DNA from: Sphingobacteriales bacterium 16-39-50
Lineage (GTDB): Bacteria; Bacteroidota; Bacteroidia; Sphingobacteriales; Sphingobacteriaceae
Assembly (NCBI GenBank): GCA_002257025.1
Contig: NCHA01000005.1
Location: 62,001-126,000, forward strand
Length of the DNA: 64,000 nt
Reading direction: 5' to 3'
Below are positions 16,997 through 26,067 of the stretch, one piece after another. A program made the translations under genes and the position numbers. The notes under the pieces were generated by a model, which saw only the letters and a list, made by a program, of their open reading frames with translations, did not search any database and was not told the origin of the DNA. Each line of letters starts with the position of its first letter. The stretch's first letter is position 1.

Positions 16997-17629
16997 TTAT
17001 AAAGTGTACTGTCCCTTTAACCTCAGATTGACAATCACATCTGTATTACCATTATTTCTGAAAAACCAGCCATGTTTACCTTCATAGGGAGATAAAAAAG
17101 TGCCCACCATGTTGTTGGAATAAGCAATTGTATAGCTTTCAAAGTAAACTGCTTTAGCTTCTTGCGCTTGCTTAACCTCGCCGTGAAAATCAAAATAGAC
17201 CGTTCCATTATTCGTGACCCATTCATATTTCATCTTTCCGTGTTTCAGCATATTAATTTTATACTCGATTCCTTTCCCCGCCGGAACGGTTACCTGAATA
17301 CTATCTTCTCTTTCTGTCAATTGCTCTTCAGGAGCCGGATTATCGGCTTCCACAGGTCTATTTACATCAGGTCCTGAACCTGCCTTTTCGAGTTTGATCG
17401 GGGGGAACGATTGCTGACCCACTGGGCCTGGTGCCATTGTATTAACCGCTGATTCTTCCGGAACATAGAGCCTGCTGAAGCCAAACAGCTTACCTGCGCC
17501 GGTTGGATCCATGCCATATTCTGCGGGCAGAACAGCTATAATTAACAAAGTAATTCCTATTATTAGAGCAATAATTGTTGATTTAATAATGGTTTTTTTT
17601 CCTAATACAGGATGATTCATTTCTGACAT
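16997..17629 (-). CDS. Transmembrane anchor protein of metal cluster
   Basis: A 210-residue protein with one N-terminal membrane helix (about 17-36). A proline/glutamate-rich linker leads to a C-terminal periplasmic beta domain (IQVTVPAGKGIEYKINMLKHG ... EGKHGWFFRNNGNTDVIVNLRLKG). It resembles proteins annotated as transmembrane anchor proteins beside HupE/UreJ genes in metal islands. It lies 10 nt downstream of the HupE/UreJ gene, so the two likely act as a pair. The beta domain looks like a ligand-binding sandwich, but no ligand residues stand out. Confidence 0.6.
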   Translation of the reverse strand: MSEMNHPVLGKKTIIKSTIIALIIGITLLIIAVLPAEYGMDPTGAGKLFGFSRLYVPEESAVNTMAPGPVGQQSFPPIKLEKAGSGPDVNRPVEADNPAPEEQLTEREDSIQVTVPAGKGIEYKINMLKHGKMKYEWVTNNGTVYFDFHGEVKQAQEAKAVYFESYTIAYSNNMVGTFLSPYEGKHGWFFRNNGNTDVIVNLRLKGQYTL

Positions 17630-17639
17630 GGTATACTAT

Positions 17640-18329
17640 TTAAGATGTAAAATATCCGGTTAACTGATAGCCCAATAACAAAAAACCAGCTGCCATCAGC
17701 ATGGTGTTCGTCAAGGTGGAAAATTTTATAAAACTTGGGTATCGTCGCCATAAACTGATGATGATCAGTACAAAGGCCAGTGCGATAAACTGGCCTATTT
17801 CCACACCAATATTAAAGCCAATTAAATTGGTAAATAGTCCTTCTTTATCAAATTTAAACTCCTGCAATTTGCTGGCAAGCCCGAAGCCATGAAATAATCC
17901 AAAAATTAATACTGCTGCTTTGGTGTTAGGTTGCGTTCCAAAAAAACGTTTAAACCCTCCTAAATTATCAAAGCCTTTGTACACTATTGAAAGAGCAATA
18001 ATTGCATCAATAAGGTATGAGTTAATGGAAATGTCTGCCATTACCCCAAGTAAGAGTGTTAGACTATGGCCGATTGTGAAAAAGCTTACATACAGCAATA
18101 CTTCTTTGGGACGATACAGAAAAAAAATAACCCCTACCAGGAACAGCAAATGGTCATAACCTGTTATCATGTGTTTGGCGCCGATATAAAGAAAGGGGCC
18201 AAAAGCTACACCCTCGTTGCCGGATAAGAACGTTTGGGTATCGCCATCTACCCCATGTGCAAGAACCTGGTTTCCAATGCCACATAATAATATGAGCGCG
18301 GCAAGCGATCCTGTTTTTTTTAAATTCAT
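17640..18329 (-). CDS. HupE/UreJ-family membrane protein
   Basis: A 229-residue protein with a signal peptide ending LAHG and about six helices. Conserved features are HMITGYDHLLFL (His and Asp-His pair), FTIGHSLTLLLG and GLFHGFGLAS, the marks of HupE/UreJ_2 proteins, which move nickel or cobalt in studied relatives. The histidines lie within membrane segments and are probable metal ligands. It is followed by its anchor protein and preceded by a small lipoprotein on the same strand. Substrate unknown; a divalent metal is likely. Confidence 0.83.
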   Translation of the reverse strand: MNLKKTGSLAALILLCGIGNQVLAHGVDGDTQTFLSGNEGVAFGPFLYIGAKHMITGYDHLLFLVGVIFFLYRPKEVLLYVSFFTIGHSLTLLLGVMADISINSYLIDAIIALSIVYKGFDNLGGFKRFFGTQPNTKAAVLIFGLFHGFGLASKLQEFKFDKEGLFTNLIGFNIGVEIGQFIALAFVLIIISLWRRYPSFIKFSTLTNTMLMAAGFLLLGYQLTGYFTS

Positions 18330-18394
18330 ATTTTTAAGATTATCAATTCATTTCATCGCTCAGAAATATCCTGAACGATGATTGGATGAATGTA

Positions 18395-18613
18395 TTAATG
18401 TGAGTGGCCGTGTGCTGCATCTGCGCTGTCTTTCGCTGCTTTATCCGCGGCAGCGTTAGTACTGTCGGCCATAGTGGTAGCAGCAGTATCGGCAGACATT
18501 TCCATTTGCTGCATTGCTGTATCTGACGCAGCGTCTGATTTCTTTTCAGTGTTACTTGAACAAGCTGTAAATAAGCCTAAAGTTAGTGTTGTAAGAAAAA
18601 ATAGTTTTTTCAT
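18395..18613 (-). CDS. Small Met/Ala/Asp-rich lipoprotein with C-terminal HGHSH
   Basis: A 72-residue protein with a clear lipoprotein signal (MKKLFFLTTLTLGLFTAC). A low-complexity body of Ala, Asp, Ser and Thr with a few Met follows (MQQMEMSAD), and the protein ends in HGHSH. Methionine and terminal histidines suggest weak Cu/Ni binding in the periplasm. It sits between the HupE/UreJ and VIT1-like genes on the same strand. It has no recognisable domain. Confidence 0.6.
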   Translation of the reverse strand: MKKLFFLTTLTLGLFTACSSNTEKKSDAASDTAMQQMEMSADTAATTMADSTNAAADKAAKDSADAAHGHSH

Positions 18614-18738
18614 GTGTTTGTTTTTTAAGATTTAATTTAATTGATAATAAAAGTAAATAACCCATGATGGTAATTTAATATTGCTGCAAATAGTTATTTT
18701 TTGGAACCGTTATGATGGTTAAGATGATCTTATTTAAA

Positions 18739-19836
18739 TCATCCGTTAACGGATACTCCAATCAGATTGCCAATACCAAATGTAATGGCAGCAGCAATCA
18801 AACCAAAGAGCACTTGTCTAAATCCCGAGTACCAAACATTTTTCCCTGTAAATAAGGTGATGGCGGCTCCAATTAAAAATAAGCCGATTGCACTGGCTAT
18901 AACACTAATTAATATGGCGTGTATTCCAGTGAACAGCATAAATGGCAAAACGGGAATAACGGCTCCAATGGAAAATAATATAAAAGAATAAATAGCCGCT
19001 TCAAAAGCTGAGCCCTTCAGCTCTTCGGCATTAATACCTAATTCCTCTTTAATTAATATTTCATGAGCATGATCTTTATCCTTCATAATATCAGCAGCCA
19101 TTTGATGCGCCTGCTCCTCGGGAATACCTTTTGCAATATATATTAAGGCCAATTCCCTCATTTCACCTTCCGGATTAGTTTCCAACTCCTCCATTTCTAT
19201 TTGCATTTGATTTTCGTATAATTCTTTCGAACTTGTTACCGAAATCCATTCACCCAAAGCCATAGAAAGAGCTCCGGCTAATAAGCCGGCAAGACCAGCC
19301 AATAAAACAGCAGATTGTCCGGCAGTTGCTCCCGCTATTCCCATTACCAAACTAAAATTGGAAACTAACCCATCATTTCCTCCCAATACTGCGGCTCTGA
19401 TCGCATTTCCCCCAACCGAACGGTGTCTGCTTTCAAATCTTGAAAGTTGTGTGCCAGTCACTTTTGTCTCCTTCTCAAGGATTGTCCGAAGTATTTTTAC
19501 GTGATTTGTCTCTGTACCTGTTATTTCTTGTTTGTTCTTGTTTTTTGTGGCAATAATAGCATTTGCTATGCTTTTTTCCGTATCCATTAAAACCCCTAAA
19601 ACGTAGTCATACCCAAATATTTTGCCAATAGTATTTAACGTTTTTGCTCGCCAGGAAGGTTGCATCAGGTTCTCAAAATTTATATTCTCTTTTTTTGCAA
19701 AAGCCTCTGCGTGACTTCTCTCAATGTCGCTCATTTGTCTGAAAACATTTGCAATCATCGCATCAGGCTCATGCTCAGCAAGTCTTTGATATAGAAAGCA
19801 GGCATCAATTTCTGTCTGTATATTCTTGTTTTTCAT
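18739..19836 (-). CDS. Ferritin-like domain fused to VIT1/CCC1 transporter
   Basis: A 365-residue fusion. Residues 1-135 form a rubrerythrin/ferritin-like helical bundle with iron ligands visible in EIDACFLYQRLAEHE, DIERSHAEAF and ETNHVKIL. Residues 145-365 form the VIT1/CCC1 membrane domain with about five helices (AVLGGNDGLVSNFSLVMG, GEWISVTSSKEL, and late glycine-rich helices). The arrangement matches membrane-bound ferritin-like exporters (MbfA type), which take up Fe(II)/Mn(II) at the bundle and export it. It stands alone between the small lipoprotein and the multicopper oxidase. Confidence 0.85.
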   Translation of the reverse strand: MKNKNIQTEIDACFLYQRLAEHEPDAMIANVFRQMSDIERSHAEAFAKKENINFENLMQPSWRAKTLNTIGKIFGYDYVLGVLMDTEKSIANAIIATKNKNKQEITGTETNHVKILRTILEKETKVTGTQLSRFESRHRSVGGNAIRAAVLGGNDGLVSNFSLVMGIAGATAGQSAVLLAGLAGLLAGALSMALGEWISVTSSKELYENQMQIEMEELETNPEGEMRELALIYIAKGIPEEQAHQMAADIMKDKDHAHEILIKEELGINAEELKGSAFEAAIYSFILFSIGAVIPVLPFMLFTGIHAILISVIASAIGLFLIGAAITLFTGKNVWYSGFRQVLFGLIAAAITFGIGNLIGVSVNG

Positions 19837-19958
19837 AGGTACGATACTTCAGGTTTCTTGATTAGTTATGACACATTACCGCTGTTGATTAATTGATCGG
19901 ACAGGTATTTGCCTAATGCTGATACTAATTTTCATTTAGTTTGAACAATTGAATATTA

Positions 19959-22178
19959 CTAGTAACGAATACTAATGCCTGCACCCGCTCCATATCCATT
20001 GTCATATAAACTACTTATGGAAAATGTACGATTGACAAAATAGCGCAGGCCGAGAGTGTATTCTTTGTCAGTGTTCACCCGGCCGTCAAAAAACAAACGG
20101 GTAGTTATTGCCATGTCCCGGCGTTGCAATTGTGCCCGCAGGCGGCCTTTCTGGTCCACCCGTAGTTCCGTTTCAATGAAAAAAGGCATTAAATACAACA
20201 ACCCGGCTTCAAAAACCCGTCGATTGTCTTTAGTGTTTGAGATTGGATTTTTGACTTCACTTTTGTTTAAGCGGTAATCAAAACCAACAAAAGCAGCGAG
20301 GAAACTTCTTTTATCAAGGAACCGCAATAGATGTGATTCAGTTTCATAATCTCCTTTCCAGTTCACCCGGCCATCAAAGCGAAATTGATTTTTGTTGTTC
20401 GATACAAAGGCCTCTAACCAGGCGCCGTTAGACAATGCACTTAAATCAAACCAATGTGAAATAAAGTTGTCTTCCTTCTTCAAGGTTTTGTACCCAGTTT
20501 TTGCAAACTCATTTTGTTCAGAGCCTTCATAGCTGACAATGCGAGCCATGCCGGTAGCCAGGTGGTACAAGATATGGCAATGGAAAAACCAGTCTTTTTC
20601 TTCATTGGCCAAAAATTCAATGGTAACGGTTTCCATAGGCAGTATGTCAAACGTATGCTTGAGTGGTGAATAATCACCCTGTGCATTTATCAGCCGGAAG
20701 AAATGCCCATGTAGGTGCATGGGATGGCGCATCATGGTACTATTGAACATTTTAAAACGCACAACCTCACCTTTCTTGATCATTATTTTATCAGCTTTCG
20801 AAAGAGGCTTGTCGTCAAAAGACCAGATATAGCGCAGCATGTCGCCGGTAAGCGTTAATGGAACTTCACGAATCGGTAATTTTTTATCAAAATCTGTACG
20901 CTCTACCGATCGCAGCATATCGTAGGTGAGGGCGCCGGCAGCTTTTTCATTTCCCTTGTTCATGCCAGTCATGTTCATTCCCGGCATAGATGAGCTTTCC
21001 TTTTTAGCACCCATATCCATTCCGTTCATTTTTTTGGTAGTATCCTTCTGCTGCTGCATATCCATTGCTGGCATGGAGCTGTCTTTGCCGGCACTTCCCA
21101 TGTCCATTTTATTTCTTTCCCGAAGCATGGCAAAATAATTAAGCTTAGGAATATCAGGTGCATTTATCTTTTTTCCGCTCCCAAAATAAACAGAACTATG
21201 GCCGGAAATATCAGCAGAGGTGGCTCTTAGTTCATACGCACCTTCAGCCGGAATGGTGATCAGCACATCATAGGTTTCAGCAATCGGAAAATCAATTTTA
21301 TCTACTTTTACGGGCTCCACATTTTTTCCATCTGCTGCTATAATAGTCATTGGACCGGCTGCAAACTGCACCCAGAAATAAGTGCCAGCACCCCCATTGA
21401 TAAGCCTGAGCCTGACGGTTTCACCGGCCTTAAATTCAGGATACTCGGTTACCTGCCGCCCGTTGGCCAGAAAGGCATTGTAATACACATCGGAGACATC
21501 CATTGGCGGCATCCGGCTCCATTCCTGTTTCGCTTTATCGCCCAAATAGCCTTTTACCAAAGCCTCTCCCCAGCTTTGCACTGATTTTCTTTTGATGCCA
21601 TACCATTCATAATTTGCTTTTAATGACCGAACTACGGTCGACAAACTCTCATTGGTCCAGTCCGCAAAAAGAATCACTTTTTCCTTTTCAACCTGCTTGT
21701 TCTTTGGATAGATCACAATAGGCCCGTAGAGTCCTACCTGCTCCTGAAGCCCCGTATGAGAATGATACCAATAGGTGCCGTTTTGAATCACAGGAAAAGA
21801 AAAAGTGTATGTGCTTCCTGCTTCGATCGGAGGTGTGTTAAGATAAGGAACACCATCTGCCACATTAGGAAGCAGCAAACCATGCCAATGGATAGATGTC
21901 TCTACCTGCATGAGATTCTTTACATGAATAACGGCTGTATCACCTTCGGTAAAATAAAGCGTGGGAGCTGGTATGGTGCCGTTAATGGCAATGGCGGGTT
22001 TTAATTTTCCATTTGCAAACGTGACTAATGTATCTGTTACGTTAAGGTTGTACTCGACATGTTTACCCATACCTTTTGTTTCTGCGGTTTTTGACATATT
22101 CATTTTGGATATGTCGTGCTGCTGTGCCTGAGCTAAAGCCGGCAGGAATGCAGTTAAAAGAATTACCAGTTTTTTCAT
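19959..22178 (-). CDS. copA: CopA-CopB fusion: periplasmic multicopper oxidase with outer-membrane copper domain
   Basis: A 739-residue protein with a signal peptide (FLPALAQAQ). Residues 40-590 are a CopA multicopper oxidase with HWHG, HSH, HPMHLHGHFF and HCHILYH copper sites. A methionine/aspartate-rich linker near 360-410 (MDMG, MPAMDM, MPGMNM repeats) binds Cu(I) in related proteins. The last 160 residues (FRFDGRVNWKGDYETE ... GYGAGAGISIRY) look like the beta-barrel of CopB, an outer-membrane copper protein. The fusion would oxidise Cu(I) at the outer membrane. No copper ATPase or CusA-type pump lies next to it, so it may serve the whole island. Confidence 0.88.
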   Translation of the reverse strand: MKKLVILLTAFLPALAQAQQHDISKMNMSKTAETKGMGKHVEYNLNVTDTLVTFANGKLKPAIAINGTIPAPTLYFTEGDTAVIHVKNLMQVETSIHWHGLLLPNVADGVPYLNTPPIEAGSTYTFSFPVIQNGTYWYHSHTGLQEQVGLYGPIVIYPKNKQVEKEKVILFADWTNESLSTVVRSLKANYEWYGIKRKSVQSWGEALVKGYLGDKAKQEWSRMPPMDVSDVYYNAFLANGRQVTEYPEFKAGETVRLRLINGGAGTYFWVQFAAGPMTIIAADGKNVEPVKVDKIDFPIAETYDVLITIPAEGAYELRATSADISGHSSVYFGSGKKINAPDIPKLNYFAMLRERNKMDMGSAGKDSSMPAMDMQQQKDTTKKMNGMDMGAKKESSSMPGMNMTGMNKGNEKAAGALTYDMLRSVERTDFDKKLPIREVPLTLTGDMLRYIWSFDDKPLSKADKIMIKKGEVVRFKMFNSTMMRHPMHLHGHFFRLINAQGDYSPLKHTFDILPMETVTIEFLANEEKDWFFHCHILYHLATGMARIVSYEGSEQNEFAKTGYKTLKKEDNFISHWFDLSALSNGAWLEAFVSNNKNQFRFDGRVNWKGDYETESHLLRFLDKRSFLAAFVGFDYRLNKSEVKNPISNTKDNRRVFEAGLLYLMPFFIETELRVDQKGRLRAQLQRRDMAITTRLFFDGRVNTDKEYTLGLRYFVNRTFSISSLYDNGYGAGAGISIRY

Positions 22179-22254
22179 ATTGTCAGTTTTAATAGTTTAA
22201 AGAATAAATATTTTTTTCATGGTGTCAGTTTAAAAATTATCTATAATAATGTAA

Positions 22255-23010
22255 TTATTCCTCGTTATATCTTGTGTCTGTAATATATTTTAAGAATTCC
22301 TCTATGTTCAGTTCGCGTGTTCCGTTACCGGCTCTTACAAAAAAATGTACGTTTTGCTGATGTTTTAGGAAAACAGGAGACTTGGTCTTCTTTACTTTAA
22401 CCACACAAACATCCATACTATTAAAGGTTTCAAAAACAACCTGTATGTTTTTGCAGTTTTCTGTTCCAAGGCATAAGGAAATTGATTGCATAATATATTG
22501 TTCAAATCCATCTCTGCCACTGTTCCTCAACGTTTCATAATCTTTATCAAGCCCTACGATCTTAGCATCATCATTTACTCCAATCAATAAGCTTCCGCCA
22601 TCAGAATTCATAAAAGCTACTATTGTCTTCAAACTGGCAAATTCAATTTCCTTATTTGTTTTTTGTAGGCGGTAATCCCACCGAAAAGAAGATTTAAACT
22701 CTATGGAATTACATTCACCTTTTAATAAAAGATCCGAAATGGTTGCGTCCGAACTATATCTGTGGTTATCTGCCCTTAAACGGAATATTAAATAGCCTAT
22801 CATGCCACCCATAAAAACAAATAATAGGAGCAACGCTCCGCTTACAAAATCAAGTGCCTCGCGGTAAAAACCAATGGCTACCTCGTCAAAAGGAAGTTGA
22901 TGCTTTCCAAAATGATATTCAAATAAGATCATTATTAATGGAGCAAACACCACTAGCCCGAAAAGTGCTCCAGAAATAATCCATAACCACTGCTTTTTAA
23001 CCTTTATCAT
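22255..23010 (-). CDS. Membrane-anchored AlbA_2 (Schlafen-type) domain protein
   Basis: A 251-residue protein from ATG 23010; the frame also has an upstream TTG. Two hydrophobic helices (about 8-30 and 50-72) precede a cytosolic AlbA_2 domain: ECNSIEFKSSFRW, then TIVAFMNSDGGSLLIGVND and FFVRAGNGTREL. AlbA_2 domains bind nucleic acids or nucleotides and occur in regulators and defence proteins. Why one sits between the copper oxidase and the DUF2231-like gene is unclear; a stress-responsive regulator tethered to the membrane is possible. Function unassigned. Confidence 0.72.
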   Translation of the reverse strand: MIKVKKQWLWIISGALFGLVVFAPLIMILFEYHFGKHQLPFDEVAIGFYREALDFVSGALLLLFVFMGGMIGYLIFRLRADNHRYSSDATISDLLLKGECNSIEFKSSFRWDYRLQKTNKEIEFASLKTIVAFMNSDGGSLLIGVNDDAKIVGLDKDYETLRNSGRDGFEQYIMQSISLCLGTENCKNIQVVFETFNSMDVCVVKVKKTKSPVFLKHQQNVHFFVRAGNGTRELNIEEFLKYITDTRYNEE

Positions 23011-23091
23011 CGACAAAAAAAATATTCTCTTAAAACAATATCTCCGTCATTCAAATGCATCTATTATTTATTTCTACGGATCCAACATTAA

Positions 23092-23556
23092 TTATCGCGG
23101 TAAAACAACATTATTGTTCGAGCGGATTTCCTGGTGCATAATTTCTCCGCCAAGAAGTCCTGCCCAGGCCATTAGTCCTGCAGCAATAAGCGCAAGAATA
23201 AATACTATTACCGGCATTGCCCGCACAGTTTTTAAACGGTTTATAAACAAAGCAGCAAGAGCAGTTATTCCCACGATAACCATAACCCACTGCGCAATAT
23301 TGGAGGCCTCTACATGCCGCTCAATAATAGCTTCATCGGCTAGCTTTGCATCCAGTATAAAGCGTTCAGCTCCTTCGCCTGTTTGCGTAGCCACCACAGA
23401 AAATACAGCCATTAAGGCAAACAGCCAGTAGGCCGCTTTAATGACGCCTTCGTTTTTTCGCAAAATGCCGTATAACAATATTAGAACGGCGATAAGACTT
23501 CCGGTGATGGGCAAGTGATTAACGATCAGGTGCCAGTGTGCAGGATTGAGATTCAT
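23092..23556 (-). CDS. Four-helix membrane protein, DUF2231-like
   Basis: A 154-residue membrane protein with four helices. It begins MNLNPAHWHLIVNHLPITG, a His-rich first segment reminiscent of DUF2231 proteins (HxxxxHFP motif), which may bind heme or metals. Later segments include TQTGEGAERFI and an ERHVEAS stretch. It lies between the AlbA_2 gene and the broken MFS gene on the same strand. The family is likely but not certain. Confidence 0.6.
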   Translation of the reverse strand: MNLNPAHWHLIVNHLPITGSLIAVLILLYGILRKNEGVIKAAYWLFALMAVFSVVATQTGEGAERFILDAKLADEAIIERHVEASNIAQWVMVIVGITALAALFINRLKTVRAMPVIVFILALIAAGLMAWAGLLGGEIMHQEIRSNNNVVLPR

Positions 23557-23623
23557 GATTTTTAAAATTTAGTTTATATGTGATTTAAAGATAAGTACTA
23601 TGACGCAAACCATTCATTGATTT

Positions 23624-24861
23624 TCATTTGAGTTCTTGAGAATTCCCTTTGGTTCTGAAAAACAAAATTCCTATAGTCAATAATGCGATCGTCATAAGCC
23701 CTCCTATTAAAAAATTCGAGTTTGGATAATATGTTCCCAGGAATCCTGCAATCGGATAAGCTATCGCCCACCAGAGATGGGAGAAGGCAAAATGAGACCC
23801 GTACACTTTTCCTTGTTCCTGTTCTTTGATGTTCTCCGCTATTAGAGTCTCGGAAGGAATCTCGGCAAGACTTTGACCTAAGCCCGCAATCAGCCATAAA
23901 AATAACAATGGATAGTAGCTTAAATAATTTGCCCCTGTTATTGCCAAACCTAAAAACAGCGCCCCGTAATTAAAGAAACATTTCTTGACCTGGATTTATC
24001 TATGCTACCCGATAAAAAAGCCGCTACTGAGGCGCCAATCCCAAAAAAAGCCATGACCAGGCCATAATGGCTGTCGGTTAGCTGCAATCCTGTTTTTACA
24101 TGTGAAACGGTATTTGCCAGAATTTGTGCACCGGCAATAGCGGAGATAAATTCTATGGAGAGTGCAAATCGCAATAATTTATTTCCAAATAACAACCTGA
24201 CACCTTTCAACACATCCTCCCAGGTAGAAAGTTGCTTTCCGGAAGATTTAGGCCCTTGCATAATATTCCCCGGTAAAGTCATTATCAATATCCCTGCTAC
24301 TATAAAAGTAGCTGCATCAATAAAGAAAATCTGCCTGGCACCAAACCAGATCGCCATGACACCAGCCAGTGCAGGCCCTAAAAAGCCTAATAACTGGTAG
24401 GTTGCTGTTGATAAACCTACCGCCTGACGGTAAATTCCCTTATCGACAATGTGTGGAATGATGGCTTTATAGGTAGGGGTAAAAAATGCATTAAAAACAT
24501 TCAGCAAAAACACCAGAACGTAGATGTGCCATTACTCTGTTATAAATGGGAAACAAGCCAAAATAACCATCCTGATAAAATGGGTAATATACAGGATCTT
24601 CTTCCGGTCAATTTTATCTGCTAATACCCCTGCAAAGGGAGAAAACAGGATAAAAGCAGTAACCCTTAACGTGAGGGCTGATGCCAGGATCACTGCTGAG
24701 TTCTCCTTCCCAAATTGGTAGGAGATCAGTGCTAATCCTATCCAGGTAAATGCATCGCCTAAAAGGCTGATCGTTTGCGCCGGGTAAAGCCTGGCGAAAA
24801 CTCCGTTCTTTAAAACTTTAAACGGTTCGGAAAAAATTTTTAACTTATTTGTCACCTGCAT
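23624..24861 (-). pseudogene. MFS transporter broken by an in-frame stop and a frameshift
   Basis: Three pieces of one MFS protein (about 412 residues if repaired) lie in order. The first (24861-24532) contains the DRKK loop between helices 2 and 3 and ends at TAA (24532-24534). The second continues in the same frame (WHIYVLVFLLNVFNAFFTP) to about 23965. There a run of four C on the plus strand (23962-23965) is one base short of restoring the frame (ITGALFLGLAIT). The third piece (to 23624) completes the last helices. It follows czcB by 21 nt. Either the gene is inactive or the sequence has two errors; two independent lesions favour a real pseudogene. Confidence 0.8.
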
Positions 24862-24882
24862 CTGAAATTTTAAATAATTATT

Positions 24883-26043
24883 CTATTCTTCCACGTTTTT
24901 CATGGCAGATAGTAAAGCATAAGCGCCTTTTAATACTACCTGCGAACTTTTGTCAAATTGTTCGGGCAACATGACTTCTGTATAGCCCCCTTCTTCGATT
25001 CCGCGCTTGATCGGGATCATTTTAAAAGCATATCCACTAGCGTTAATTTTTGTTTGAATGAATAAGTAATCATTCCCATCTGCATTTACAATAGCCTCGC
25101 TGGGTACAGCCGACACTTCATCATCCGTTACAGAAATTAGAGCTTTGGCATACATCCCCGGAATTAGAGAAGGATCGCTTACATTCTCGATATGACAATG
25201 AACAGGTACTGTTCCTTCTTTTCCCGCAGATTTCCCAATTAAAAATACTTTAGCCACGCGGTTATAATCAGCAGCGTTAGCTAACGCGAAACGAATCGGC
25301 TGACCTACCCGTATTTTGTAGGCGTCTTTTTCATATACGTTCAGGGCTAAGTGAAGATCGCTTTTATTACCCAGTTCGAAAAGTACGTCAGTTGCATTGA
25401 CATACTTGCCCTTATTGGCGTTACTAACGGTGACATATCCATTAATTGGTGAATAAAGATTGCTGGTCCGGGATATTCTGCCGGCCTGAAGACTGCTTGT
25501 ACTGATACCTATCAGCGACAGCTTCTGCTGCAATCCGCTCATTCTGGCTCTCATTATTTTTAATTCAGAACTAACCTGCTGAAAGGTCTTAGCTGAGTTG
25601 ACATCTTCTTTACGCAAGTCTTCCTGACGCTTGAATTCCAATTGCAGGAACTCCATTCGGCTCTTACTTTCCAGATATTCCTGTTGAATATCAATAAAAT
25701 CGGGATTCTCTATCACAGCAACTACCTGACCCTTCCGGACGGACTGTCCTGGTAATAACCCAGCGCTTCGGACGTACCCTCCCAAGGGAGCAGACACTGA
25801 AACCATACTCTCAGGGGGCATATCCAATTGGCCGCTTGCCTTGATCACATTACTGAGGCTACGCATTTCAACTTTACCTAATTGAATATCGGCTACTTTG
25901 TATTGATCTTTTGTCAAGCTTGTTTCATCCGCTACTTTTACAGCAACTTCTGTCTCTGCAGATTTTTCTTCCTTCTTTTGATTACAAGCTATGGCAGTTA
26001 AACCGATCATAGCCATGCATATTATTTTATTAAAATGTTTCAT
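24883..26043 (-). CDS. czcB: CzcB-type periplasmic adaptor (second pump)
   Basis: A 386-residue adaptor with lipoprotein signal (TAIACNQ), lipoyl halves (LLPGQSVRKGQVVAVIENPD and LYSPINGYVTVSNANKG), a coiled-coil hairpin (about 115-170) and barrel domains. It parallels the adaptor at 12096-13334 but lacks the Glu/Lys/His insert. It lies 24 nt downstream of the second CzcA-CzcC fusion and together they form a tripartite metal efflux pump. It is expressed with the broken MFS gene. Confidence 0.9.
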   Translation of the reverse strand: MKHFNKIICMAMIGLTAIACNQKKEEKSAETEVAVKVADETSLTKDQYKVADIQLGKVEMRSLSNVIKASGQLDMPPESMVSVSAPLGGYVRSAGLLPGQSVRKGQVVAVIENPDFIDIQQEYLESKSRMEFLQLEFKRQEDLRKEDVNSAKTFQQVSSELKIMRARMSGLQQKLSLIGISTSSLQAGRISRTSNLYSPINGYVTVSNANKGKYVNATDVLFELGNKSDLHLALNVYEKDAYKIRVGQPIRFALANAADYNRVAKVFLIGKSAGKEGTVPVHCHIENVSDPSLIPGMYAKALISVTDDEVSAVPSEAIVNADGNDYLFIQTKINASGYAFKMIPIKRGIEEGGYTEVMLPEQFDKSSQVVLKGAYALLSAMKNVEE

Positions 26044-26067
26044 ATTTAAAATTTCCTTTTGATCCGT

